From positions 62,001 to 126,000 of the forward strand of contig NZ_PPCN01000013.1 in assembly GCF_002906165.1 (NCBI RefSeq): a DNA stretch of 64,000 nucleotides. The letters are read 5' to 3'. This stretch comes from Roseibium marinum (GTDB lineage: Bacteria > Pseudomonadota > Alphaproteobacteria > Rhizobiales > Stappiaceae). Of the stretch, positions 34,947-43,420 are shown piece after piece (within the stretch, counting starts at the first letter, position 1; the number at the start of each line of letters is the position of its first letter). The translations under genes were made by a program, and so were the position numbers. The notes below the pieces were generated by a model that searched no databases, was not told where the DNA came from, and saw nothing but the letters and a program-made list of their open reading frames with translations.

Positions 34947-35516
34947 CTAATGCTGATGTCCCGCATGGCTGTGCCGGGTGGCGTTGGCGTCCTCCACCTG
35001 GGCATGCATTTCGAGATGACCGAAATCGAACTCGATCTCGATTTCGAATTCCTCGCCTTTCCCGAAGGAGCGTTTCAAGCCGTTGAGCCGCAGGGCCAGG
35101 CCGTTCGGCGTCAGCACCATTTCCTGCCCGGCCTTGAGGGGAACCGGGGGCAGGGGGATGAAGTGCGTTTCGCCATCCTTCAACTGAAAGCCGACCAGTT
35201 CGACGCTCTCGGCCACATCCGTTTCCGCGCCGGTAATCAGGATGTCCCTGTCCGAGGTGTTTTCGATTTCGACAAAAAGCAGCGCGGTTTTATCGGAGGT
35301 CGCCCGGATCCAGGCATGAAGGGCGCGAACGCCTTCGGCGTGGCCTTCATGATCGGAATGCTCCCCCCCTTCGTGCCCCTCGTCATCATGTCCCTCATCG
35401 TGGGCTTCACCCTGATGCGCATGGACGGGTTCCGGCGTCTTGTGTCCTTCGGCCGCCGAAACCGGCCCGGCGAGAGAAAACAGGAAGGAAAACAGGATGG
35501 CTGCTGCGTGCTTCAT
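34947..35516 (-). CDS. His-rich PCuAC/DUF461-like periplasmic metallochaperone
   Basis: A 189-residue periplasmic protein with a signal peptide (MKHAAAILFSFLFSLAGPVS). Residues about 23-60 are a His/Asp/Glu-rich metal-binding stretch (GHDDEGHEGGEHSDHEGHAE). A beta-sandwich like PCuAC follows (AWIRATSDKTALLFVEIENT, SVELVGFQLKDGE, LALRLNGLKRSFGKGEE); the usual methionines of the copper site are replaced (GLALRLNG), while the C-terminus again ends His-rich (HSHAGHQH). It may bind Zn2+ or Cu. It is the last gene of a four-gene minus-strand cluster with an ABC transporter. Confidence 0.75.
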   Translation of the reverse strand: MKHAAAILFSFLFSLAGPVSAAEGHKTPEPVHAHQGEAHDEGHDDEGHEGGEHSDHEGHAEGVRALHAWIRATSDKTALLFVEIENTSDRDILITGAETDVAESVELVGFQLKDGETHFIPLPPVPLKAGQEMVLTPNGLALRLNGLKRSFGKGEEFEIEIEFDFGHLEMHAQVEDANATRHSHAGHQH

Positions 35517-35537
35517 GAAAAAATCCTCTGGATTGGA

Positions 35538-36803
35538 TCAGGCGCGCAGATCTGTAATGATATTACGTGACATGGTCATGAAGGCAGGCAGGAGCGCGAG
35601 CAGGACCGTGAGGCTGACAAAGGCCGCGATCAGGTGGAATTCCGGCCAACTCAGGGTCGCGGTGACGAGGATATCCGTCTTTGCCGTGACGATTGAGGAA
35701 ATCACGCCGACCGCCACCAGGCCGACCGCCAGTCCGGCCAGGGAACCGGAGACGATCAGGGTGGCCGCGAAGCACCAGACGACGGCGAAGACAAACCGCC
35801 GGGGCGCGCCGAGGGCTCTCAGGAGCGCCAGGCGACGGGCGAACAGGCGGGTGAGGATGATCAGTCCGGTCAGGACGCCGGCCGCCACCAGAACCTGCGT
35901 CAGCACCGCCATGACGGACATGACCTGACGGATGTCGCCCATCAACGAATGGAGCTGTGCCAGCACGGCGCCGGGGAAAAACGCCATGGTGTCCGCCCGG
36001 GTGAATTGCGAACGCAGGGCGTAATTCGCCCACAACGCCTCCGCCCGCACGAGAATGGCCGGCGTTCCGGGAAAATAGTCCGGATCGAAGGGCGGGCCGA
36101 TCTGGGCCTCGCGGCCGGGCGCATGGCCGTTGACCAGCCCGTGAACCTCCCAGACGCTTTCGACGGGAACCAGGATCGCCCTGTCCCACGGGCTTCCCGT
36201 CGGAGGCATCCTGCCGACGATCTCGAGCGTGTGGCCCGCATGCGCGTCATCTTCCGCGCTGTCGCCAATACCGTGTGCCGGGGTAATGGCGGTGCCGAGG
36301 GCAAGCTTCACGGCGGATCCCGCGACCGCCTCCGTGCTGGTGGCGAACATTCGCCCGTCGGCCAGTTTTCCGGCCAGATGATCGACGAACCCGGCGGTGG
36401 TGCCGACGACGGGCGAGTCCCGATAGCTGTCGCCGAATGCGATCGGGGCGGCGAGGTCGACCTGCTCATGTCCGGCGACTTCGTCATAGACAGCCCCGCT
36501 GAGGAGAGGCACGTCGCTCGGCTGCAGATAGACCGCGGCGAACATCATGGTGATTTCGCTGCCGGGTGCGGCGACGATGAGGTCGAATTTTTCCGCGGCC
36601 CGGGCCGTTCCCTTGCGCAGGCCCCTTTCCTGGGCGATCAGGCCGACGCCGATACCGACGGAAACCGCGATCAGCAGGATGAAGGTCAGGCTGGTCCAGC
36701 GGTAGCGCCACAAGAGGGCGGCCACCAGGGCCCGCGGGCGGTAGCCGCGCAGCACGGCGGCGCCGGCGGCAAGGGCCGGCACCAGCAGCATCACCAGCCA
36801 CAA
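35538..36803 (-). CDS. FtsX/MacB-type ABC permease of metal-related cluster
   Basis: Inner-membrane protein of about 421 residues: two N-terminal hydrophobic segments, a periplasmic domain (about 60-265), then three helices (about 270-410), the FtsX plan. A His/Asp motif in the periplasmic domain (DDAHAGHTLEIVGRMPPTG) could touch metal. The start is uncertain: TTG 36803 is the first usable codon, but the frame stays open past the upstream ATPase stop, so a rarer start nearer 36845 is possible. ATPase and His-rich protein flank it on the same strand. Confidence 0.78.
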   Translation of the reverse strand: MWLVMLLVPALAAGAAVLRGYRPRALVAALLWRYRWTSLTFILLIAVSVGIGVGLIAQERGLRKGTARAAEKFDLIVAAPGSEITMMFAAVYLQPSDVPLLSGAVYDEVAGHEQVDLAAPIAFGDSYRDSPVVGTTAGFVDHLAGKLADGRMFATSTEAVAGSAVKLALGTAITPAHGIGDSAEDDAHAGHTLEIVGRMPPTGSPWDRAILVPVESVWEVHGLVNGHAPGREAQIGPPFDPDYFPGTPAILVRAEALWANYALRSQFTRADTMAFFPGAVLAQLHSLMGDIRQVMSVMAVLTQVLVAAGVLTGLIILTRLFARRLALLRALGAPRRFVFAVVWCFAATLIVSGSLAGLAVGLVAVGVISSIVTAKTDILVTATLSWPEFHLIAAFVSLTVLLALLPAFMTMSRNIITDLRA

Positions 36804-36852
36804 GATGTCCTGGAGGAGGGGCGAAAGGTCCCGCCAGCTATCCGAGATCAGG

Positions 36853-37533
36853 TCAGGCAGGAGACACCTCCGTCTTCAGGCGGCCGTCGGCGATGTCGAT
36901 GACCCGGTCCATGCAGTCGAGGAGATGCCGGTCGTGGCTGACTGCGATCAGGGTTTTCTTTTCCGTCCGTGCGAGCCCGATCAGGTCGGTTATCAGCAGG
37001 TCGGCGGTGTCGCGGTCCAGACTGGCCGTCGGTTCGTCGGCCAGGATGATGGAGGGCCGGTGGGCAAGGGCGCGGGCGATGGCGGTGCGCTGGCGTTCCC
37101 CGCCGGAAAAGCTGTCCACGGTTCGCCTGCCGGAAGGAACCTTGAGTCTCGACAGGACTTCGGCCGCCGTTTCCCGGATGGAGCGGCGCGCCGCCGGTGG
37201 GGCGAAGGCGGTTGCCAGGGTGGCGTTGCCCAGGGCGCTGAGTTCCTCGAACAGGAGAAAATCCTGAAAAACCAGGCCGACATGCTGACGCCGGAACCCG
37301 GCTCTCGCCCCGTCATTCAGGCGCACCAGATCGGTCTCGCCCCAGCTCAGGCGTCCGCTCATATGCGGCTGCAGGCCGGCCAGTGCGTAAAGGAAGGTGG
37401 ACTTGCCCGCGCCTGAAGGACCGCGCAGGCCGACTGTCTCGCCCGGCGCTGCAAAAAAACGGCCCGCGGTCAGCAGCACGCGGCCGCCGGGAGCAGTGAT
37501 CGAAAGGTCTTCAACGTGCAGGGAGAGGGTCAT
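36853..37533 (-). CDS. LolD/MacB-type ABC ATP-binding protein
   Basis: ATPase of 226 residues. Walker A GPSGAGKST (about 38), Q-loop GLVFQDFLLFEELS, signature FSGGERQRTAIARAL, Walker B ILADEPTASLD, H-loop AVSHDRH. The LolD-type ADEPTASLD motif fits a partner FtsX-like permease, which follows downstream. 9 bp after the CPFC gene, so the cluster reads as one transcription unit. Substrate unknown; neighbours suggest metal or metalloprotein handling. Confidence 0.85.
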   Translation of the reverse strand: MTLSLHVEDLSITAPGGRVLLTAGRFFAAPGETVGLRGPSGAGKSTFLYALAGLQPHMSGRLSWGETDLVRLNDGARAGFRRQHVGLVFQDFLLFEELSALGNATLATAFAPPAARRSIRETAAEVLSRLKVPSGRRTVDSFSGGERQRTAIARALAHRPSIILADEPTASLDRDTADLLITDLIGLARTEKKTLIAVSHDRHLLDCMDRVIDIADGRLKTEVSPA

Positions 37534-37542
37534 GCCGATCCG

Positions 37543-37980
37543 TCAGGGGCGTTCATGGACGGCGTCGACAAGACGGACCCTGCTGACAAAGCCGGTGTCC
37601 GGATCCTTGAAGGTACCCAGTTCAAGAACGCCACTGGTGACGATTTTGCGGTTGAATGCCACAACCTCGACAGTCCGCTTGGTGTAGATCGCGAGAATGT
37701 CACGCGGCCATTCGGCCTCGGTCTCGCAGAACGGGCAAACGGACATCGGAATTTTGGTAAGGACGAAAAACCGGCTGTCGGCTTTCAAAGGCGGTGCCAT
37801 ATAGCCGTCGACGGAAATCCGGCTCCCCTCCAGCGATTTCGCAAGGTCCGAGAAGCTCCGGTCCTTGTTGTAAAGCGTGCGCAGTTTCAGAGGTTTGTCG
37901 GACGCAGCGGCGGGCAATGGGAAAAGGAGCCTTGCAAGCGGGGCAAGGCCCAACCCGGCAACAAGCTGTCTGCGATCCAT
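37543..37980 (-). CDS. Periplasmic DUF3299-like protein with CPFC motif
   Basis: A 145-residue protein beginning with a signal, possibly Tat-like (MDRRQLVAGLGLAPLARLLF, then PAAAS). The mature part has LEGSRISVDGYMAPPLKA, typical of DUF3299-type proteins, and a CPFC pair at about residues 84-87 (IPMSVCPFCETEAEWP), a thiol or metal site. Similar proteins accompany FtsX/LolD-type ABC transporters and His-rich proteins in Zrg-like zinc systems. First gene of the cluster, 126 bp downstream of phoA across a terminator. Confidence 0.7.
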   Translation of the reverse strand: MDRRQLVAGLGLAPLARLLFPLPAAASDKPLKLRTLYNKDRSFSDLAKSLEGSRISVDGYMAPPLKADSRFFVLTKIPMSVCPFCETEAEWPRDILAIYTKRTVEVVAFNRKIVTSGVLELGTFKDPDTGFVSRVRLVDAVHERP

Positions 37981-38044
37981 GGGATCCTCATCGTGTCGGA
38001 CTATTCACCTGGCCCTGTCTATCCGGCGGATGTGACAGGAAAGA

Positions 38045-38073
38045 GAAAGGCCTGCACTGGTGGCAGGCCTTTC
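38045..38073 (-). terminator. Terminator downstream of phoA
   Basis: Perfect 11-bp stem (gaaaggcctgc / gcaggcctttc) with a 7-nt loop actggtg, 34 nt after the phoA stop. It separates phoA from the metal cluster. Confidence 0.75.
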
Positions 38074-38106
38074 CGGTTCACCTGTCGGTGAGGCCGTGCC
38101 GGACGC

Positions 38107-39609
38107 TTACTGAGCGTTTGCAGCGTGGTTCATGATGTGGAAGATGACATTCTGTTCGATGGTGCCATCGACCAGATGTGCCCAGGGACCCTTTGCGTAG
38201 ATCGCGACGTCCTCACCGGAATGGGTTTCGGAGGATTTCGGGATCAGGGCCTGCTGAACGTAGTCCAGGTCGGTGGCGGTTTCCTGATCCAGTTCCGGAC
38301 GAGAGCCCGTGTAGTCGTTGGCACCTTCCTCCTTCTTCAGAACCGAGCCGGTGCCGTTGAGATAGCCGATCACGGTGTAGGGCTTGCCGTCGTCGGCCAG
38401 GAGCAGTTCATCGGAGTGCTTGATGCCTTTCTTGGCAACGTCGTAGCACAGGCCCAGGATGTCGGAGCCACGGCCGCAATACCCGTTGAAGGCGATTGCG
38501 TGTTCGTGGTCGGCGGTGACGATGATGAGCGTGTCTTCATCGTTGGTCAGTTCGTCGGCCAGCGCAACGGCCTCGACAAAGGCAACGCCGTCCCGCATCA
38601 CGCGAGCGGCATTGCCGTCGTGGTTGGCGTGGTCGACACGGCCCGCTTCGATTTCCAGGTAGTAGCCGTTTTCGTTCTTGGAGAGATACTCGATCGCGGC
38701 TTTGGTCATGTCGGCCAGGGACGGCTCGTCATCATCGGCGCGGTCGGCTTCATATTCCATGTGGCTGTCGTTGAAGAGCGCCAGAACCGGAGTGGAGCCG
38801 TCGAGCTTCAGTTGGTTGAAGCCCGCAGTGTCGGTCGCGAACTGAGCACCCAGGCCGGTGGCGCGCTCAACCAGGTCGACATTGTCTTCGCGGCGGCCCT
38901 TCAGACCACCCATTTCCTTGTCCTTCGGCAGGAAGTAGCGTCCGCCGCCGCCCATCGCGAAATCGATGGTGCCGGCATCCAGGGCGTCGATCAGCTGGGT
39001 CGCGATGTCTTTCTGCGCGGTGCAGCCTTCTGGCACGCTGTCTTCCCAGTTGCGGTTGGCGGTCTTGGCGTAAACCGCCGCCGGCGTGGCGTGGGTGATG
39101 CGGGCGGTGGAGACGACGCCAACGGACTTGCCGGCGTCGGTCATCAGTTCGGAAAACAGGGCCAGTTCGTTGCCTTCAACCGTGGAGCAATCCTCATGGA
39201 TCGCGTTTTCGCCAAGGTTGATCAGATTGAAGCGCTGTTTCACACCGGTGTTCATCGAGCCGGCTGTCGGAGCGGAGTCCGGCGTCTGGGCGTTGATGTT
39301 ATAGGTCTTGACCAGGGCGCTGTAGAATTCCGGGGTTTCGTAGGGAAGAACGTTTTCCTCACCCATCATGCCTTTTTGCTGACCGTCAAACAGGCGAGTG
39401 GCGTAGTTTGTGCCCACGCCATTGCCGTCGGCGATCAGCAGGATCACGTTCTTGGCGCGGTTGGTGTTCGGTTGGCGGTCGAGAACCGCCTGAATGGCAG
39501 CCTGGCCATCCTTGAACCACTGGCTTGAAGCTTGCGGCAGCGTGTCCTGGGCGACGGCGGCAGAGCCGGTAAGGGCCAGCGCCAGCGCAGAGCTGATAAT
39601 CGTTTTCAT
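38107..39609 (-). CDS. phoA: Alkaline phosphatase, PhoA type
   Basis: Periplasmic phosphomonoesterase of 500 residues that frees phosphate from organic esters. The signal peptide ends near GSAAVA. The first metal Asp lies in LLIADGNGVG (about 59); the nucleophile Ser is in PDSAPTAGSMNTG (about 110); the Zn/Mg ligands follow in EIEAGRVDHANHDGN (about 320) and TADHEHAIAF (about 365); a last His is in SSETHSGEDVAIYAKGP. All catalytic ligands appear present. A PHO box lies 53 bp upstream, so phosphate starvation should induce it through PhoB. Confidence 0.95.
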   Translation of the reverse strand: MKTIISSALALALTGSAAVAQDTLPQASSQWFKDGQAAIQAVLDRQPNTNRAKNVILLIADGNGVGTNYATRLFDGQQKGMMGEENVLPYETPEFYSALVKTYNINAQTPDSAPTAGSMNTGVKQRFNLINLGENAIHEDCSTVEGNELALFSELMTDAGKSVGVVSTARITHATPAAVYAKTANRNWEDSVPEGCTAQKDIATQLIDALDAGTIDFAMGGGGRYFLPKDKEMGGLKGRREDNVDLVERATGLGAQFATDTAGFNQLKLDGSTPVLALFNDSHMEYEADRADDDEPSLADMTKAAIEYLSKNENGYYLEIEAGRVDHANHDGNAARVMRDGVAFVEAVALADELTNDEDTLIIVTADHEHAIAFNGYCGRGSDILGLCYDVAKKGIKHSDELLLADDGKPYTVIGYLNGTGSVLKKEEGANDYTGSRPELDQETATDLDYVQQALIPKSSETHSGEDVAIYAKGPWAHLVDGTIEQNVIFHIMNHAANAQ

Positions 39610-39661
39610 GATAACTCCCGATGATTGGGGTGAATCCCGAAGGGTTACTTAGAAACGCCGC

Positions 39662-39679
39662 GTGACAAATGGTTGACAG
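39662..39679 (-). promoter_or_regulatory. PHO box upstream of phoA
   Basis: On the minus strand: CTGTCAACCATTTGTCAC, two 7-bp half-sites separated by 4 bp, a close match to the PhoB consensus CTGTCAT-N4-CTGTCAT. It lies 53 bp upstream of the phoA ATG, the proper orientation for activation. Confidence 0.85.
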
Positions 39680-39939
39680 TTAGATGAATAACCGTATTTG
39701 TTACTTTATTACATTACACTAAAAGTAAAGTTTGGTGAAAATTTGAAAAATTACATTTGGTCGTCAGATTCTGCGTTTGCGATGTTTTCGTTGGAGATTA
39801 AACCTTAGCCGGTTAATTGAATTCCCGACTGTTCGGACCGGCTTTTGCATTTCCCCGATTGTCAAATTTTCCCGGTACAAGTCGTCCGCAGCTCGTAGAA
39901 TGGTCGTCAGATGGCGGTCACGAGAACAAGAACTGTCAC
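39680..39939. other. AT-rich intergenic region, phoA / deoR
   Basis: About 260 bp upstream of the PHO box and before the deoR-side inverted repeat. AT-rich, no supported ORF. It should carry distal promoter elements. Confidence 0.4.
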
Positions 39940-39983
39940 ATCATTTTCATATGAGCGTCGAATAAGGTTCATATGAAAATGAT
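39940..39983. promoter_or_regulatory. 15-bp inverted repeat, candidate DeoR operator
   Basis: ATCATTTTCATATGA (39940-39954) and its exact reverse complement (39969-39983), 14-nt spacer. Each arm also holds the small palindrome TCATATGA. It lies 106 bp upstream of the DeoR-family gene and probably mediates autoregulation and operon control. Confidence 0.6.
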
Positions 39984-40088
39984 TTATCGAGGTTCGAAGC
40001 CGAGCTTTTTCGAGTCCGCCGAAATCCTCGGGAAGAGTTTGGCAACGGCGCCGGCCGGGGCGAACTGGATGAGACAGGTTGGAAACAT

Positions 40089-40871
40089 ATGCTTGGGCAA
40101 ATAGACATTTCGAAACGCCAGGCGGAAATCGCCGATCTGGTGCAAAAGGCGGGCTTCGCCTCGGTGGAGGAGCTGGCCGAACGTTTTGAAGTGACCACCC
40201 AGACGATCCGCCGCGACGTGAACGGTCTGTGCGAGCTGGGGATCCTGCGGCGGACACATGGCGGTGTCGAGCCTCCGGCACCCGCTTCCAATATCCACTA
40301 TTCCACCCGGCAGATCCTGAATCTTCCGGAAAAACAGCTGATCGCGACGCTGGCGGCGGGCGAGATCGAGAGCAACAGGTCATTGGCCTTTTCGATCGGC
40401 ACGACACCGGAAATCGTCATGCAGGCGCTGACCGGCCACGAGAATCTGGCCATTTTCACCAACAACCTGAATGTCGCCTTCACCGCTTCCGTCAACCCGA
40501 CCTTCCAGGTGACCATCGCCGGCGGCCGCCTGCGGCACGGCGACCGGGACGTGCTGGGGTCGTCGGCGCAGGCCTTCTTTTCCAACTACAAGGTCGATAT
40601 CGGCATTTTCGGTGTCGCCGGGGTCGATGAAGACGGCACGCTGCTGGATTTCCACGAGGACGAGGTGGCCGCCCGGCAGTCGATCCTCGCCAATTGCCGC
40701 AGGTCCTTCCTGGTGCTCGATCACAGCAAGTTCAGGCGCAGCGCGCATGTCCGCGGGGGGCATCTGAGCGATGTGGACGCCGTTTTCACGGACCGGTCCG
40801 TACCGCAGGCTATTCTTGCCGGCCTTCAGGGCACCAAGACGGAGGTTCATGTCGCCGATGACGGGAGCTGA
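40089..40871 (+). CDS. DeoR/GlpR-family transcriptional regulator
   Basis: Cytoplasmic regulator of 260 residues. Winged helix-turn-helix in residues 8-60 (FASVEELAERFEVTTQTIRR, then LRRTHGGVE), followed by a phosphosugar-sensing domain with GTTPEIVMQAL, IFTNNLNVAF, GVAGVDEDGTLLDF and DHSKF. The effector is usually a phosphorylated sugar or glycerol 3-phosphate. Start ATG 40089 has only a weak ribosome site. It leads a same-strand operon with ATPase, binding protein, two permeases and, after a gap, a sugar kinase; it probably represses these. Confidence 0.88.
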   Translation: MLGQIDISKRQAEIADLVQKAGFASVEELAERFEVTTQTIRRDVNGLCELGILRRTHGGVEPPAPASNIHYSTRQILNLPEKQLIATLAAGEIESNRSLAFSIGTTPEIVMQALTGHENLAIFTNNLNVAFTASVNPTFQVTIAGGRLRHGDRDVLGSSAQAFFSNYKVDIGIFGVAGVDEDGTLLDFHEDEVAARQSILANCRRSFLVLDHSKFRRSAHVRGGHLSDVDAVFTDRSVPQAILAGLQGTKTEVHVADDGS

Positions 40872-40876
40872 TCGTG

Positions 40877-41947
40877 ATGACCGGTGACCTGCCACCGCGC
40901 ACCGGCAAGCCCATCCAGTTGGAGAGTGTCACCCGAAGATGGGGTGAGACCACGGCCGTCGACGGGCTCTCAATCCATATTCCGGAGGGGTCTTTCACTG
41001 CCCTGCTCGGACCGTCCGGTTGCGGCAAGTCGACAACCCTGCGGATGATCGCCGGCCTGGAAAATGTCAGCGAGGGGCGGGTCCTTATCGGCGGTGAGGA
41101 CGTGACGGGCCGGCCGTCCTCCAAACGCGATCTGTCCATGGTCTTCCAGTCCTATGCGCTCTTTCCGCATCTGAGTGTCGCGGAAAACATCATTTTCGGT
41201 CTCAAGGTCCGCCGGGTCGGGCGGGCCGACAGGGATGCGCGGCTCGCCAGGGTGGCGGGCCTGCTGGGTCTTTCCACGCTTCTGGAGCGCAAGCCGGGGC
41301 AGCTTTCCGGCGGCCAGCAGCAGCGTGTCGCGCTGGGCCGCGCCATCATCGGCGAGAAGCCGATCTGCCTGATGGACGAACCGCTTTCAAATCTCGACGC
41401 GAAGCTGCGTCACGAGATGCGGGTGGAAATCCGCGCCCTGCAGCAGCAGCTCGGATTCACCATGGTCTATGTGACCCACGATCAGGTGGAAGCCATTACG
41501 ATGGCCGATCAGGTCGTGCTCCTGAACGAAGGCCGCCTGGAGCAGGCTGCCGCACCGCGCGAACTCTACGAGAAACCGGCGAGCCCCTTCGCCGCCCGGT
41601 TCGTCGGCACGCCGCCGATGAACCTGTTTCCGGCAAGGGCCTTCGGCAGGCTCGCCAACGCAGCGGAACACCAGCTCGGCATTCGTCCGGAAGCCATGCA
41701 CCTTCAGGATGGCGGGCCGGTGACCGCTTCGGTCCGCGCGCTTGAATATCTGGGTGCGGATATCCTGGCCGACTGTGTGGTTGGCGGAACCGCTTTCCAG
41801 GTGCGGCTGCCGACGACAAAACCCGTCGTCCCCGGGCAGTCCATCGATCTTGGCTTCGAGAGCGGCGCCCTGCATGTGTTCGACGGGCAGACCGGCAGGC
41901 GCCGGGACGATCTCGTTTCGGAATACGGAGCGCAATTGCGTTCCTGA
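40877..41947 (+). CDS. CUT1-type ABC ATP-binding protein, UgpC/MalK-like
   Basis: ATPase subunit of about 356 residues. Walker A GPSGCGKST (about 46), signature LSGGQQQRVALGRAI (about 142), Walker B CLMDEPLSNLDAKLRHEM, H-loop YVTHDQVEA, and a C-terminal regulatory OB domain (QLGIRPEAMHLQDGG). GTG 40874 directly before ATG 40877 is an alternative start. It follows deoR by 5 bp, so it is coupled to it. Substrate specificity lies in the binding protein downstream. Confidence 0.88.
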   Translation: MTGDLPPRTGKPIQLESVTRRWGETTAVDGLSIHIPEGSFTALLGPSGCGKSTTLRMIAGLENVSEGRVLIGGEDVTGRPSSKRDLSMVFQSYALFPHLSVAENIIFGLKVRRVGRADRDARLARVAGLLGLSTLLERKPGQLSGGQQQRVALGRAIIGEKPICLMDEPLSNLDAKLRHEMRVEIRALQQQLGFTMVYVTHDQVEAITMADQVVLLNEGRLEQAAAPRELYEKPASPFAARFVGTPPMNLFPARAFGRLANAAEHQLGIRPEAMHLQDGGPVTASVRALEYLGADILADCVVGGTAFQVRLPTTKPVVPGQSIDLGFESGALHVFDGQTGRRRDDLVSEYGAQLRS

Positions 41948-42015
41948 ACGAACTGCGCGCGCCCGCGCAGACCGACCGCAGTGGTGCGGATGCTCAAACC
42001 TTGGGAACTGAACCG

Positions 42016-43299
42016 ATGTTGAAGTCCTTCCTCCTGAAAGCCGTTGCCGCAACGGCGCTTTCGTTCAGCACCTGGGCCTCCGCTCAGGCTGTCGACCTGC
42101 AATTCTATTTTCCTGTCGCCGTCGGTGGCAAGGCCGCCGAAACCATTCAGGGACTGACCGACGAATATGCCGCCCAGAACCCGGATGTGACCATCGATGC
42201 CGTCTATGCCGGGTCCTACCAGGACACTGTCGCCAAGGCGATCACCGCGTCGCGCGGCGGCAATCCTCCGCAGCTTTCCGTGATCCTGTCCGTGGACATG
42301 TTCACCCTGATCGACGAAGACCTGATCGTACCTTTCGACGATTATCTCACCACCGATGAAGACAAGAAATGGGTGGACGGTTTTTATCCCGCTTTCATGG
42401 AAAACAGCCAGACCGGCGGCAAGACCTACGGCATTCCCTTCCAGCGTTCCACGCCGGTTCTCTATTGGAACAAGGAAGCCTTCGAGGCAGCCGGTCTTGA
42501 CCCGGAAGTCGCTCCGGCAACCTGGGACGAGATGGTCGAGTTCGGCAAGAAGCTGACCAAAAAGGATGCCTCCGGCAACGTGACCCAGTGGGGCGTGCGC
42601 ATTCCGTCTTCCGGCTTCCCCTACTGGCTGTTCCAGGGGCTTGCCATTGAAAACGGCGCGATCCTGGCGAACGCGGAAGGCAACAAGACCAACTTCGACG
42701 ATCCGAAAGTCGTCGAGGCGCTGCAGTTTCTCGTCGATCTCAGCACCGAATACGAAATCATGGCGCCGGGCATCGTCGAGTGGGGCGCAACCCCGAAGGC
42801 TTTCTTCGAGGGCCAGACGGCGATGATGTGGACCTCGACCGGCAATCTGACCAACGTGCGCGACAACGCTCCCTTCAAGTTCGGCGTCGCCATGCTGCCG
42901 GAAAAAGTCCAGCGCGGCGCCCCGACCGGCGGCGGCAACTTCTACCTGTTCAAGGGAGCTTCCGATGAGCAGAACAAGGCTGCCGTGAAATTCGTCCAGT
43001 GGATCACCGCACCGGAACAGTCCGCGAAATGGACCATCGCGACCGGTTACGTCGCACCGCGCCCGGAAACCTGGGAAACCGAAACGATGAAAGCCTACGC
43101 GGCCGACTTCGCTCCGGCCCTGGTCGCCCGCGACCAGCTGGAATTCGCCAAAGCCGAGCTCTCCACCTATCAAAACCAGCGCGTCACCGGCATCTTCAAC
43201 GATGCCCTGGCGGCGGTCATCACCGGCAAGAAAGATGCCGCGACGGCTCTGAAGGAAGCCCAGGCCGAGGCGGACAAAATTCTCGCCGAGTACCGCTGA
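42016..43299 (+). CDS. CUT1-type sugar/glycerol-phosphate binding protein, UgpB-like
   Basis: Periplasmic family-1 solute-binding protein of 427 residues. ATG 42016 begins the signal peptide (MLKSFLLKAVAATALSFSTW, cut near ASAQA); a TTG at 42001 is less likely. The start of the mature protein (VDLQFYFPVAVGGKAAETIQ) and the region FQRSTPVLYWNKEAFEAAGL are like UgpB, the sn-glycerol-3-phosphate binding protein. Whether the ligand is glycerol 3-phosphate or a sugar is open; a kinase of the KdgK type further downstream argues for a sugar acid or sugar. Confidence 0.85.
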   Translation: MLKSFLLKAVAATALSFSTWASAQAVDLQFYFPVAVGGKAAETIQGLTDEYAAQNPDVTIDAVYAGSYQDTVAKAITASRGGNPPQLSVILSVDMFTLIDEDLIVPFDDYLTTDEDKKWVDGFYPAFMENSQTGGKTYGIPFQRSTPVLYWNKEAFEAAGLDPEVAPATWDEMVEFGKKLTKKDASGNVTQWGVRIPSSGFPYWLFQGLAIENGAILANAEGNKTNFDDPKVVEALQFLVDLSTEYEIMAPGIVEWGATPKAFFEGQTAMMWTSTGNLTNVRDNAPFKFGVAMLPEKVQRGAPTGGGNFYLFKGASDEQNKAAVKFVQWITAPEQSAKWTIATGYVAPRPETWETETMKAYAADFAPALVARDQLEFAKAELSTYQNQRVTGIFNDALAAVITGKKDAATALKEAQAEADKILAEYR

Positions 43300-43316
43300 T
43301 ACAGCGGAAGAGCGGA

Positions 43317-43338
43317 GCGCCGGGTTGAAACCCGGCGC
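43317..43338 (+). terminator. Hairpin after the UgpB-like gene
   Basis: Perfect 9-bp stem (gcgccgggt / acccggcgc) with a TGAA tetraloop, 17 nt after the stop. No T tract; a probable attenuator or stabiliser. Confidence 0.6.
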
Positions 43339-43420
43339 ACCGCCTTTCCTTCATTTTGAAACATCTTCCGGGCGGTTCCGGAACGAACGTGAAATCTTCA
43401 GGACTTCGGATATTTCTGCA

